From NCBI RefSeq assembly GCF_000699445.3, contig NC_067196.1, positions 4,402,001 through 4,466,000 of the forward strand: a stretch of DNA of 64,000 nucleotides. Direction: 5' to 3'. The notes under the pieces are model-generated. The model was not told where the DNA came from. It made no database searches and worked only from the letters and a program-made list of their open reading frames with translations. The position numbers were made by a program, and so were the translations under genes. Source of the DNA: Schistosoma haematobium (Eukaryota; Platyhelminthes; Trematoda; Strigeidida; Schistosomatidae). The first letter of the stretch is position 1. The number at the start of each line of letters is the position of its first letter. Below are positions 1 to 10,760 of this stretch, piece after piece.

Positions 1-230
1 TCATCTTGTTTTGCTAATGAGTGAGGCGTGGCAATTTGGACCGATGCACATGTGTGCTTGGTCCTATATTGTAGCTGACTAACTGACTGGTATATATATT
101 CTACATTTCGAATTATGGTGTCATTCCACACACACACACAGAATTGATTGTTGAACACGTTTGGACAAGTGTCCAGCATTGACTTGTTTTAAGCCTTGTG
201 AAGCATTGGTAATTAACATTTTATCAGAAT
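1..230. other. AT-rich intergenic, no gene seen
   Basis: No coding signal or recognised repeat. A short CA microsatellite lies near 128-141. Confidence 0.5.
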
Positions 231-239
231 GGGTTTTGT

Positions 240-640
240 GGAGAGTTTTAGAAATTTCACAGGTTGAAATCATGAGTCAGTTGAAGCTAGACCACCATTG
301 AAAATCTGGAAGCACTGGACGGCCGTTTCAGTGGAGTTCAACCGGTCTGTTGTGAGATAACAACTCACTGAAGACAATGGTGTACGGTGGAGCAACTTCG
401 TGGATTGGTTGAAGTTAGACATTAACACCGTTGGATGCCGGCTCAGTGGCCTAGTGGTTAAGTGCTCGCGCACGGAGCCAGTAGGTCCTGGGTTCGAGCC
501 CCGCGTGGTGCGGGATCGTGGATGCGCACTGCTGAGGAGTCTCATACCAGGACGAAACGGCCGTCCAGTGCTTCCAGGTTTTCAATGGTGGTCTAGCTTC
601 AACTGACTCATGATTTCAACCTGTGAAATTAACATTTTAT
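240..640 (+). repeat. F1 hammerhead SINE-like repeat, composite
   Basis: A truncated minus-strand tail (about 240-335) stops inside the GAAAC side of its ribozyme and is joined to a nearly full plus-strand unit (about 345-640). The plus unit has a tRNA-like head with an A-box-like GGCTCAGTGG and a B-box-like GGGTTCGAGCCCC, then a hammerhead at 526-571, then the family tail ending near GACTCATGATTTCAAC. This matches Sm-alpha-type repeats of schistosomes. Confidence 0.85.
526..571 (+). ncRNA. Intact F1 hammerhead ribozyme
   Basis: Stem I is GCACTG (526-531) with CAGTGC (566-571), six perfect pairs. The core is CTGAGGA (532-538). Stem II is GTCT (539-542) with GGAC (550-553), one T-G wobble. 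GAAAC is at 554-558. Stem III is the short palindrome ACGGCCGT. The cleavage triplet GTC is at 563-565. All invariant core bases are present, so self-cleavage is plausible. Activity itself is inference. Confidence 0.85.
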
Positions 641-1138
641 TTATTGAACGATTAGCACGTTAACATAGCAGATAAATAACTTGACAATTCGTCTTCCTTC
701 ATTATTAATTAAAGTTGGTTGTTTCGAGAATTTATTATTCCAAATAGATAAGCCAATTGAAATAATTATCCATAATCCTACAAATAGAATCATCCAATGA
801 AAATGAACCCATTATCCATATCACCTGACCAATCAAATTCTAATCAAAAAGGGTAGGTTTGGATCACTTAGTAAGAAAGTTAGATTAAACCAATCACATT
901 AGTAATTTCACCCACCAACCCTTCCTTTACAAAACTTATCTACCCCTTAGAATTTTACTTATTTGATTCGTTATATACTTGTTGACTCATGTAATCTGTT
1001 TAACCAATGAGATTATTCTTAGCCTGTGTAGTGTAATGTAAGATGATAAATTACTGTACTCTATGAATTTGTAATAGAGTTTTTACTTATAAATGTAATG
1101 ATAACGAATGAAGTACTTAAAATTTATTTAATAATATG
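641..1138. other. AT-rich intergenic, nothing recognised
   Basis: No supported ORF, repeat family or RNA gene was seen. Confidence 0.4.
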
Positions 1139-1645
1139 TATGGCTGAGAGTGGGAGAGACAGCTCTCCCTCTCCAAATGCTATCACATCGCCACGTGCAT
1201 ACAACCACTGCCACAAAAGTCCTACTCACTACATTCTCGTGGCATTACTATTGTTTACGAAATTGAAATAACCAAAAACCGGATGTTTGGCGCCTTAACC
1301 GACTTGGCGGACATGGCGACTCCACCTAGGCGAGTTAGGAAACCCTGATTCAAAACCAATGATGCACATGGACTGGCTCTAGGATCTTGAAGGAACAAAT
1401 AGACTATGGACCAATTATTGGTCATCGGTTACCATAGGACTGCATCTCCTAACGTTGCTCCACTGCCTTGTGGATTATACCTTTGGGTCAATGGCTCCGG
1501 ATGTGGCCCTCCCCAAGAAACCACCTGGTTCGGTCTGGGCACCTGGACAGTATCCCAGCCCTCACATAAATCAAATGATTTATGTGGAGCATATGTATTT
1601 GGTGCCTCCTTGTACTAACGTTTATGTGTTTAAATAAATATATAA
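1139..1645 (+). repeat. Retroposon C, about 500 bp
   Basis: Dispersed repeat seen four times in the window (also 18336-18704, 42955-43475, and 54812-55305 on the minus strand). It starts near a CT-rich CAGCTCTC stretch and ends with GTTTAAATAAATA-type tandem A-rich units, as in non-LTR or SINE-like retroposition. It shows no convincing protein; the short ORFs inside differ between copies. Confidence 0.75.
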
Positions 1646-2100
1646 ATTTGTTTTGCAAAAAAAGTGTATGACTTAACGGAATAAGTAAGATGGAAATAAC
1701 CAATATAAGAAATCATATAATCACATGACTGAAGTTTTAAGAAGTTCCTTGAAATCCCTAAACTACAATGAAGTAAATTACGTATGATATTCATGTTTGA
1801 ATAGACCATTCCGTGAGATATTTTCAAGAAATTATGCCTGTATGTCAGTGGCATTTTTAATTAAGTGCTGTTAATAATAGTAACAACAGACTTTTGAAAG
1901 GAAGGAAGTTTATTCTGGAGTTGAAACCGTTAAAGTTTAGTAAATTTATATTGCGACAGTTCCCAAAGGAATGTTGGTAACATCGAAATGAACCGTTTTG
2001 TTGAAAGGTGTGTATCATTTGTATTCGAAACAACATATTGATAAATTTTTGTTATATATATGTATATATGATGAAAGCAACAGTGACACTGGAATGTAAT
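1646..2100. other. AT-rich intergenic, nothing recognised
   Basis: Short ORFs only. No homology was recognised on either strand. Confidence 0.4.
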
Positions 2101-2129
2101 GAAATTTAATGTTCAGCGGTTTAATTCTA

Positions 2130-2350
2130 TTTTTTAAAGTTGAGTTCATGAGTTAATTAAAGCTAGACCATCATGGAAAACCTGGAAGCACTGGAAGGCC
2201 GTTTCGTCCCACTGTGGGATTCCTCAACACTGCGCATACACGATCCCGCCTCGCAAGATTCGAATCCAGGGCCTGTCAGTCTCGCGTGCGAACGCTTAAC
2301 CTCTAGACTACTGAGCCGGCACCTAATGTCGTTAATATCTAGTTTCAAAA
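2130..2350 (-). repeat. F1 hammerhead SINE-like repeat, decayed
   Basis: Minus-strand F1 unit with tail, ribozyme and tRNA-like head. The core reads TTGAGGA instead of CTGAGGA and the GTC triplet is changed to TTC, so this ribozyme should be inactive. Confidence 0.8.
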
Positions 2351-2554
2351 TTTTAAACATTCATAATTTTGAAGGGGATCTTCTATATAGTGAAATAATA
2401 ACAAATTATCATACGGTATTTAATAACAATAAAATTGTCATTGAGTCAGCTTACTACTTTCCACTTGTTCATCTACTTCATTGTAAAGTGAAATCGAAAT
2501 CAGTAATCTGTGGAACCTAAGTTGATTTAATTTAATAGCTGTACGTGGGAAATA

Positions 2555-2715
2555 ACCATAAACAATTAAGACTGATACGTCCTGGGTTCGAATCTCGCGA
2601 GATGGGATCCTAGATCAACACTGCTGAGGAGTCCCACAATAGGACGAAACACCCGTCCAGTGCTTCCAGGTTTTCCATGATGGTCTAGCTTCAATTGACT
2701 CATGATTTCAACTAT
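2555..2715 (+). repeat. F1 repeat, 5' truncated, near-intact hammerhead
   Basis: B-box half of the head, then a hammerhead at 2618-2663: CACTG/CAGTG stem I, CTGAGGA, GTCC/GGAC stem II, GAAAC and GTC all present. Stem III (ACACCCGT) has a mismatch. The 5' half of the head is missing. Confidence 0.8.
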
Positions 2716-3040
2716 TGAAATCAAGAATCTATTTATACAACAAGTGATATTTTAAATATTTTACGTGCATCTATATGAATACACAAAATAGTTTACAGTT
2801 GTAATTAATCATAACGGTCCGATTCTTCTTTTGTTTTGTCAATAAGTTTTTCGCAAGATAACATAAACGGGTAGGATTTTCATGTATCAATGGGAATGAC
2901 ATAAAAATGAAATCTAAAAAATGATATTAACGGACTAAACACACTTTTTACCGTCTAATGTCTCCCGTGTACATTACTTTCAGAGATGGTTGAAACGTAC
3001 TGGTTGATACATTCTAAGGTAATAATGATCAAATAATCTT
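2716..3040. other. AT-rich intergenic, nothing recognised
   Basis: No supported feature. Confidence 0.4.
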
Positions 3041-3044
3041 TTCC

Positions 3045-4020
3045 TTACCGCATAACGTTCTGTATAGTATGAATCCAGAACAAAATATGACGGGCACCCA
3101 GGAAGTTTGCACTAAGAGCATGGCTAATAGAAGAACTGTCGTCGCTAATGAAACTTCCAACTAGTATATCAGAAGAAACATTATCATGGAAAACGGCCAA
3201 AAACCTCCCAGCAAGGTCATGTATCTCCCGAGCAACAAATCCAAGGACTACCGACATCACTTTCATTGACGCATACAATGCCACTAACTAGTGGAGTATT
3301 ACATTTATAGGTACCAACAGTTTCAATGATGTATGTAAACTGACAAGTCATGTTCTTATATTCCTGTGTACATAAGAAATAGCACTGTAGCTGACCACCT
3401 ACGTTACACTCCATCTGTGCTTCATCTCTCAGCTGGACGATGTGTACTGAGATGGTGTTAAAACTAATTATTAAGTCAACTATGTGAATAGTATTAAACA
3501 AATCTGGGAGTTTTGACTATTTAAACACATGGCAACACATACTACGGATATATCGTCCAATTATTCGTTTTCTGTAAGTTTCATAAACGAAATCGATTAC
3601 TACGAAAGCTGCAACTCCCGACATCAGCAAAAGCGAGTGCTCTTCATTTGATCTTCTGTCAGACAATGGGATCATGAAATTCTCTCATGAACAACACACA
3701 GTAAATCATGTTTCTGAGTCATTAAAATTTGATTACAGTGAACGATCTATATGCCATAAGAACATGGGCGAATGACAGACATCTACAACCAAAAGCCTGT
3801 CTAACTTAATATTAAAAAAATATTTGGGGAAACATGCCTTCGTCTTCATAATGATGTCGTCGGTCACTAACGATGTCCTTTCATTCTGTAATATGAAGAT
3901 TGCTATCTTTGCAATGATCATCTCATAAAATAAAATGACAGAAAGCTTCACTCCCGTTAAAATGTTAATGTAGAACAACATGACTGCGGTAATAAAATTG
4001 GCAAAGTGCTTCACCTTCAA
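3045..4020 (-). other. Cluster of unexplained minus-strand open frames
   Basis: Three open frames lie in a row on the minus strand (4020-3733, 3501-3217, 3284-3045), and a fourth open stretch of about 58 codons lies between 3690 and 3530. One frame carries a Cys-rich segment with several paired cysteines (about codons 30-90 of 3501-3217); another is hydrophobic. No family was recognised and the frames do not join cleanly. This could be a decayed gene, several exons, or chance in a less AT-rich patch. Confidence 0.2.
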
Positions 4021-4489
4021 AGTTGATAGTTTTTATTCATCTGAAAGTAGGTTCTACATTGAACGATGAGAATTACATTTTTGATTGGTCTATGGGTAAG
4101 GGGAAACAAGGGTACATGAAAGTACAATTTCACACTTAGAAAAATTAAATTTCCGGAGACAATCCGTTACTCAAAGTAAAGAACAGTCAATTTTCAATTC
4201 ATACATTTAATTTCAGTAAGATTTAAAAGTCTCAATGGTAATACGATGTCAAATTGAAGACTTTTTATTCACACTTAATACTATTTACATTTTCATTAAT
4301 TATCAAAACTTGTTATTATTGTAAAGCAGAGCTATTTCGGTTTGATATTAAAGTACTTAAATATTAGAAATAAGTATGGAGATATATAGGAGAAGAAGGA
4401 AATCAATTTAAAATGATTTCTGGCTGCATTTATAATAAAAAATACCCCACCATCGACTGGATCATGAAGACGTCAACATCTGAAGAAGA
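4021..4489. other. AT-rich intergenic, nothing recognised
   Basis: No supported feature. Confidence 0.4.
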
Positions 4490-5335
4490 AGTCTGAAATA
4501 CAGTGGGCAGCTAGGATGCAACTGGACGATCTGGACTTCGCAGATGATCAGGCCCTCCTATCGCACACGCAACAACAAATGCAAGAGAAGACAACCAGTG
4601 TAGCAGCAGCAGCCTCAGCAGCAGTAGGTACCAACATATACAAAAGGAAAAACAAGATTCTCCGATACAACAAAACACACACCAATCGAATTACATTTGA
4701 CGGAGAAGCTTTAGACAATGTAATAACCTTTACATAACTGGACAGCATCATTGGTGAACACGGTGAATCTGATGCAGATATGAAGGCGTGAATTGGTAAA
4801 GCAAGAGCAGCATATCTACAACTGAAGAACACCTCGAATTCAAAACAACTGTTTGTCAACCAATACCGAGGTCAGAATTTTCAATACGAATGTGAAGACT
4901 GTTCTACTGTATGAGGCGGATACTTGGAGAACTACGAAAGCCATCATCCAGAAGATACAAGTGTCCATTGACAATTGTCTACATAAAATACATTGGATCC
5001 GTTGGTCAGACACTATCAGTAACAACCTACCGTGGGAGAGAACAAACCAGATCCCAGCGGAGGAGGAAATCAGGAAGAAGTGCTGGAAGTGGATAGGACA
5101 CACATTGAGGAAAGCATTCGACTGAGTCCCAAGGCAATCCCTCACTTGAAATCCTCAAGGTCAAAGGAGAAGTGGAAGACCAAAGAACACATTACTCCCA
5201 GAAATGGAGACAGATATGAGAAGAATGAGCAACAATTGGATAGAAATAGAAAGGAATGCCCAGAACAGAATGTGTTGGAGAATGCTGGTCAGTGGCCAAT
5301 GCTCCATTGGGATTAACAGGCGAAAGTAAGTAACC
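4490..5335 (+). mobile_element. Decayed 3' end of an RTE-type non-LTR retrotransposon
   Basis: The frame from 4516 contains the reverse transcriptase motif FADD (residues 8-11 from the Met). After stops and frameshifts the conserved C-terminal region continues through about 5290. It includes segments like [14 protein letters not shown] and [10 protein letters not shown], typical of RTE-like pol C-termini in flukes. The element ends in a GTAAGTAA-type tail. It is a 5'-truncated, inactive copy, and the 50690-51195 copy is its close relative. Confidence 0.75.
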
Positions 5336-5430
5336 ATATGTAACTAATAAGTTTATTCAATTACTTTCAGAAAATTTTCTTATAATTAAGTAGACAATAA
5401 TGAGTTTATGGGCTGTAATGTTGATCATAA
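5336..5430. other. Short spacer, nothing recognised
   Basis: No supported feature. Confidence 0.3.
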
Positions 5431-5880
5431 GCAAAGATGGATAGTGGTTGGCAGTGGAATTCAGGATGCACGTTTCGTCCTACTTGGGGCTCGTCAGATG
5501 GATATACCTGCATCCCAGAGTTCATGTTCACTCCGGAACTTGAATCCAGTACCGTCCGCTTCAAACGCGTTATACACTTAGCCTCCTAGTCCTGGATAAC
5601 GCTATGACGTTTGAAGTGAACGGTACTGAGTTTGAGTTCCAGAGTGAACATCAACTCTGAGTGACAGGTACATCCAGCTGACAAGTCCCGAATAAGACGG
5701 AACGCGTGTCAAACTGGATTCCACTGTTAACCACTTTCCATCTTTGTTTATAATACTTGTGAATGAAGGCTATATCGAGGCAATGTGCACAGTATGCACA
5801 TTTGCCAATAAGAGACTTATGAATTGCAGTCCTAAACAACAATGGGAAGATTCAAATAAACAAAAATATCAAGTGATCTA
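5431..5880. repeat. F2 hammerhead repeats, inverted head-to-head pair
   Basis: A minus F2 unit (5431-5592) and a plus F2 unit (5593-5880) meet inside their tRNA-like heads, giving an inverted repeat. The minus hammerhead (5451-5512) keeps CTGACGA, GAAAC and an ATC triplet, with one stem II mismatch. The plus hammerhead has CTGACAA and GGAAC and should be dead. The plus tail (about 5740-5880) is the F2 tail also seen near 48150-48290. Confidence 0.8.
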
Positions 5881-6869
5881 TAATGTTGATTACTTAAAAT
5901 ATTTAAAATGTTTGCGTTATCATTATTATGAGGATGATCTAGAAAGCTCGCAAAAGCCAAGAAAGGTTCAAGAAACACTAGGAAGCATTTTATCCAATCA
6001 GAGTTCACTAGAAGTTTAGCCAGAAACATCAGGAAAGTGAAAAGTCATATGTAGAGTTTCTGATTGGCTGATTACTTCTACTGCTATTATGTTTAGTAGC
6101 ATTCCAGAAGTTTCGGGAAACCTAAGGACATCTAAAATACTACAAACACCCTAAATTTTCTATACTAAAACGAACCTTTGGAGTATAGTGTTTCTTTCAT
6201 ATTGTGCGCCTTTTCTCTTGTGTTCAGGTCGCTGTGTGGTTCTAGCTTGGGGGTTACTAAAAGGAGCTTAGGAACCGAATATAGCGCCCAGTTAGGAAGA
6301 TTTATCAATTCTGAAAACAGATTACTGTTGCTAAGCTCAATTACTGATTGATGCAATTAGATACATAGATAGTTTTTATTTTGAATTCTGTTTATCAAAA
6401 TTAGGTTCTTCATTTCTTAAAATTATTTTTCACTAGTTATTATAATAATATTCAGTGTTTGGTTGTTAACCATCGCAATATTACTTTCATCGTAATTGTT
6501 TACGGTTATACCTAAACCTCCATTGAAATGGGTTTATTTATGGACAATTTATTATTGACTTGACCAAATTATGCAAGAATTATTTATTTTCTTTTGTTCG
6601 CTGAGCAGGATGGTTTGGTTCAGCTCAGAGAACAAAACTCCATCAAAATCATCCACCTGAGCTACAAATCTTCTCCACCATCTCAAAATATTTTGGACTA
6701 TGATACTCAAGAACATAAGATTTCTGTTATTGTTGACGCCTATTTTAAGTGTCAAACACCCCATTACTTCATTAAACACTACAATTTGTATTAAATAACC
6801 TCTAAATAAATGTTCTTTGCTTATTACTTTTAAATTCTTATTCATTTACGAAAGTGTAAACTGTTAGTT
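5881..6869. other. AT-rich region, no gene supported
   Basis: Overlapping open frames at 6552-6845 (minus) and 6594-6794 (plus) are the only notable ones. The plus frame follows a pyrimidine-rich stretch ending in GAGCAG near 6607, so an exon cannot be excluded. No homology was recognised. Confidence 0.3.
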
Positions 6870-7150
6870 ATTCACTTGGTGTTGTTTTACTTGTATCTTC
6901 CCATTGTTATTTAGGACTGCAATTGATCAGTCTCATGTTGGCATATGTGCGCAAGCATATGGCACAAGCGTGTAGCTAACAGGACTCAGTAGCTAAGTGG
7001 ATAACGCGATGGCGTTTCAAGCGAACGACACTGGGTTCGAGTCCCGGATTGAACATCAACTCTGGAATGTAGATACATCCAGCTAACGAGTTTCAAATGG
7101 GACGAGACGCGCGTCATGGATTCCACTGCTAGCCACTATCCACCTTTGTT
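6870..7150 (+). repeat. F2 repeat, inverted tail plus decayed hammerhead
   Basis: A minus-oriented F2 tail (6870-6960) is followed by a plus F2 head (from about 6975, A-box CTCAGTAGCTAAGTGG and B-box GGGTTCGAGTCCC) and a hammerhead whose core reads CTAACGA and GAGAC. Both core changes predict loss of activity. Confidence 0.8.
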
Positions 7151-7239
7151 ATTTATTCAGCCGAGTTACACTCACTGAATTAAATATACCATTTACATGA
7201 TCTTACTACAGTAATTTATTCGTAATTGTCAGAAAAGTG

Positions 7240-7370
7240 TTTTGTAGAGATTATGGTAACTTCAATATTTGAGATCATGAGTCAATTGAAGATAGGCCAC
7301 CATAGAAAACCTGGAAGCATTGGACGACCGTTTCGTCCCATGGTGGGACTCCTCAGCAGTGCGCATTTAT
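7240..7370 (-). repeat. F1 repeat, truncated, hammerhead largely intact
   Basis: Minus-strand tail plus hammerhead (7317-7361): CTGAGGA, a strong stem II GTCCC/GGGAC, GAAAC and GTC are present, with one mismatch in stem I. The unit stops just before the tRNA-like head. Confidence 0.8.
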
Positions 7371-7729
7371 AAATTTAAACATATAGGGGAATTTTTTACC
7401 AACTTAAATGGTACTTTAAAATATATTCATGGAAATGATTGAACAGAAAATAATTTTATCATTGTGTATATTTCGGTTTATTACCTTTCATGTACAGTAA
7501 TCACTGTTGTGGTAGGAAATCTATCATCATAGCCGAGAAACAATTATCAATTTCTTTTAGTGTACTTTAGATGACATACATAGTCTTTCTACCTACGTAA
7601 AAATATATACACTTAGTTTTCGGCAATTGTTTAATTGGGAACTGACAAAATGGAGCAGATTAAGTTTCGTTTCTATGTGATCTGTAAGAAAATCGATGCC
7701 ACAATTCATTACAATGTCTATTAACAACG
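7371..7729. other. AT-rich spacer, nothing recognised
   Basis: No supported feature. Confidence 0.3.
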
Positions 7730-7975
7730 ACGGACAGGTATCTACCTCAGTACAGTAGATGGTCGCTCAATTTTGTGGATTGGTTGAGGTTAGACATTTA
7801 CGCCGTTGGATGCTGGCTCAGTGATCTAGAGGTTAAGCGTTCGCGCGCGAGATCGTGGATGCGCACTGCTGAGGAGTCCCATAGTAGGACGAAACGGCCG
7901 TCCAGTGCTTCCAGGTTTTCAATGATGGTCTGACATCAGTCAGTTCATGATCTCAATCAAAAACTTAACAATCTC
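7730..7975 (+). repeat. F1 repeat with B-box deletion and intact hammerhead
   Basis: The head has the A-box part, but the B-box segment is deleted: GCGCGCGAG joins directly to ATCGTGGATGCGC. The hammerhead and tail follow and are intact. A copy without a B box should not be transcribed by pol III from its own promoter. Confidence 0.8.
7863..7908 (+). ncRNA. Intact F1 hammerhead ribozyme
   Basis: GCACTG/CAGTGC stem I, CTGAGGA (7869-7875), perfect GTCC/GGAC stem II, GAAAC (7891-7895), ACGGCCGT stem III and GTC (7900-7902). Every invariant base is present. Confidence 0.85.
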
Positions 7976-8486
7976 CACAACCCCTGATAATTGGATTTTT
8001 TGTTGGTTTAAACTATTGACTGATGGATACATGGCATGCAAGTCTATTTATAATATAAGTGGGTAACAGAATAGTCATCAGTAGTGAAAATTTAAGGTGT
8101 TTGGTAGATTAGTAAAAATTTCTGACCGACTAATTGATGAATGTATTTATATGGCAATTGGAAAGTTAGAGTCTAATCCAAAGCTAATTATGCGTTGGGC
8201 GGTAGGAAACCATGGACCTAGTTGAGACTCGTATGCAAGGCGTGCCTGCAGTCTTTAAGGATTGAAACATACTTTGGTCGCTTTCAGTTTGAGATGTTAT
8301 CACATAGCTATTTGGTATGTGACTGACTTTCTGTTGGATCGATATAATTTGATAAGCATTAGATGACTAGAAAAACATGACCACGAATAATTTAAATTAT
8401 CAAAGGACTCATACTGAATTAAATATACTTTAACAACTGACAAAAGCAACTTATGATCTGATTAAATTATGTTTTAGACTGGCTTG
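7976..8486. other. AT-rich intergenic, nothing recognised
   Basis: No supported feature. Confidence 0.4.
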
Positions 8487-8999
8487 TGTTATAACTTGTT
8501 CCCTATGCCCCTATCAATGTATAACATAATGATATCACCAATTAGAGAACAATGAGTTATCGACCGAACTAATGACGTATAAAACAAGTATGACCAGTCT
8601 AGAATCCTTATCGGTCCTGCTTCATGCCTCACCCTGCCTGTTAAGTCCAGAACATCAATCTCAGCCTCTGCGATATGAATCACTTATTTCAAACATACTC
8701 AGTTTATATACCAATCAGACAGACCACATCGTACCATAAAATAGGAAACCACATCTGTACAAGATTTAGCCAAAAGTGGCTGTGAATGTGGGAGATAGTA
8801 ATTGATAGACGGGGTATAACTCAATAATGGTAAATCGTATAATAATAGTTCATAGGTGAAAATAAGACTCATAATAAGAGAGGACATGAATATGAATAGT
8901 TTAGTTATTTAACAATCATACGACAAAGTTATACGCATAGTATTGGTCCATAAATGGATCCCTACAGTTACTATTCATTATTCCCATCGGGATATAACA
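8487..8999 (-). mobile_element. Solo LTR family C, 513 bp
   Basis: Terminal inverted TGTTATA...TATAACA with TG...CA ends, matching 22272-22786 in opposite orientation. It holds a TATA-like GGTATATAAAC (minus strand, near 8700). No internal retroelement region flanks it and no clear target duplication was seen. Its central ~250 bp is almost identical to the other copy while both ends differ more. Confidence 0.75.
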
Positions 9000-9284
9000 G
9001 TTCTGTCATACAATGAATAATTTAAGAAAGTAGAACTAAAAAAAACTAATCCCCGATACAATTTGTTATGAAATCACGAACCATAAAATAGTTTGCTGTA
9101 AGGTAATTTTTATATTGAAGGATCATAATGTAAATTATTTAGTGAATATTTTGTACATGCTAACAAATACTGGCATTGAAAAAAAGAAAACTATATTATT
9201 TCTAAAGACATATAGTTATATCAAGTTAATCTACATGTTGAATTTTTAATCTTAACTGAAGGGTAGATATTTATACACGTCAGG
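9000..9284. other. AT-rich spacer
   Basis: Nothing recognised. Confidence 0.3.
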
Positions 9285-9650
9285 TAAATGATTAATATTG
9301 ATTTTAGTAGTTGAATTCATGAGTCGATCTAAACTAGATCACCATTGGAAACTTGGAAGCACTGAACGGTCATTTCGTCCTATTATGGGACTCTTAGCAG
9401 TCCTCGCTAATGAAAAGTTTCAAGATGGATTTCTTGATGTTCTAATGAGAAGCCGTGACCAGTGGAGCCAAATCCGTCTCGGGTAGAGACAGGTGTCTAT
9501 CTCAAATAATGGATGAAGGGTCGCGCATGATTATGGATTGATTAAAGATAGACATTAACACCATTGAATGTCGACTCAGTGTTCTATAGGTTGAGTGTTC
9601 ACGCACGAGACCGATAGTCTTTGATTCGAGTTCCACATGCGGGATGCAGA
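9285..9650. repeat. F1 fragments, inverted pair, decayed
   Basis: A minus F1 tail with a broken hammerhead core (9285-9405; CTAAGAG) is followed by the F1 5' arm and a plus F1 head (about 9530-9650) that stops before its ribozyme. Confidence 0.65.
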
Positions 9651-10760
9651 GAGCATAATAACCTACCAACTTTGATTGCCTACTGATTATGTGCGATTTG
9701 TGTAGTATGTGAATCACCATATAGTAAGACAATATCATCTGCATACTACAAATTGAAAAGTCATTCTTTGGGTAAGAGATCCCCACTACCACTGCTCCAT
9801 TCATCAGAGCTGTTTCCAGAACTTCATCGGTGGTGAAGATGAAAAAGGATGGTGATATCAAACAGTCCTGCTCAACCCTACAGCTTGAATCAGATAACGA
9901 AGAGAAATGACTGTATACCTTCACTCTGTCTGAGTGCATAGCCTTCAAGACGTTAATAAACTTTTTATGCACAGCCTTCACTAAGAAACAATCCCAAAGT
10001 ATCGCTTGGTTTAGGAAATTTAAGGAGGAAGTAATGTCAAGAAATGTAACGATTGTTGACCTACAATAAGCATGGCTGTGCTTTGACACTTAGTGGAGAG
10101 TGGAAATATGATCAATACATCTATCGATCAGAACGAGAACCAATCGGCTTCATCATCCTTAGAAAGCTCCAAAAGCAAGTAATCTGGGCTTGGAAACTTT
10201 TGGTGCTCCAGGAGTTTGGACTTCTTGTAGACTTTCACCTCGTGAGGTGGATCAGCCATTACTGACTATGAAGAACAAGACAGTCTAGATGATGTCTCCG
10301 GGGCATTTGATCAACTGGGCTCTCCTTTGAAGGACTCTGCCCATCGTCCAAGACGTCATAGATGTTATTGACTGGCATCCTATCAGCTCCACATATTTTT
10401 TCACTCACACTAGATATTTTGCTGCCAGTGACTCGGATGGGTTGAAAGAGTTTCCGGCAGTTACCATATGCATTTGCTGCTTTTAACTCGTTATCCCGCT
10501 CCAACCACCATGCTTCTCGGTCCCTACGCAAACTTTGCAAAATTATTTGCGTAAGAATCTGTGTTTATCGGCAAACTCGTAGTTAGCCAGAAAAGACCGA
10601 CGCGGCTCAAATAGTTTTAAGCTGCTTGTAAATACCCAGTACTTGTAAGTGGGACGTTTCGTAAAGCCTCAAGCAACTTTACTCACCACTCTCATCGTGT
10701 CATGAAAATCCAGCGAGTGTTCACCCACAATTTCTGTGGGTTGATAGCTAAACTTGAACC
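9650..10760 (-). mobile_element. Decayed non-LTR retrotransposon, RT region
   Basis: On the minus strand, 10540-10262 resembles the linker before the RT of fluke non-LTR elements. The frame 10089-9660 contains degenerate RT motifs: STIVTFLDI (motif A region), LWDCFLVKAV and RVEQDCLISPSFF (the Q-G-x-P-L-S-P block). The YADD block is destroyed. Further upstream protein similarity extends to about 10760 in broken frames. Inactive; the 3' end of a similar element lies at 24460-24940. Confidence 0.7.

Noticed and set aside
8699..8887. Nearly identical 62-codon frames at 8699-8887 and 22384-22572
   Set aside because: They lie within LTR family C copies; their likeness reflects repeat identity and not a gene.
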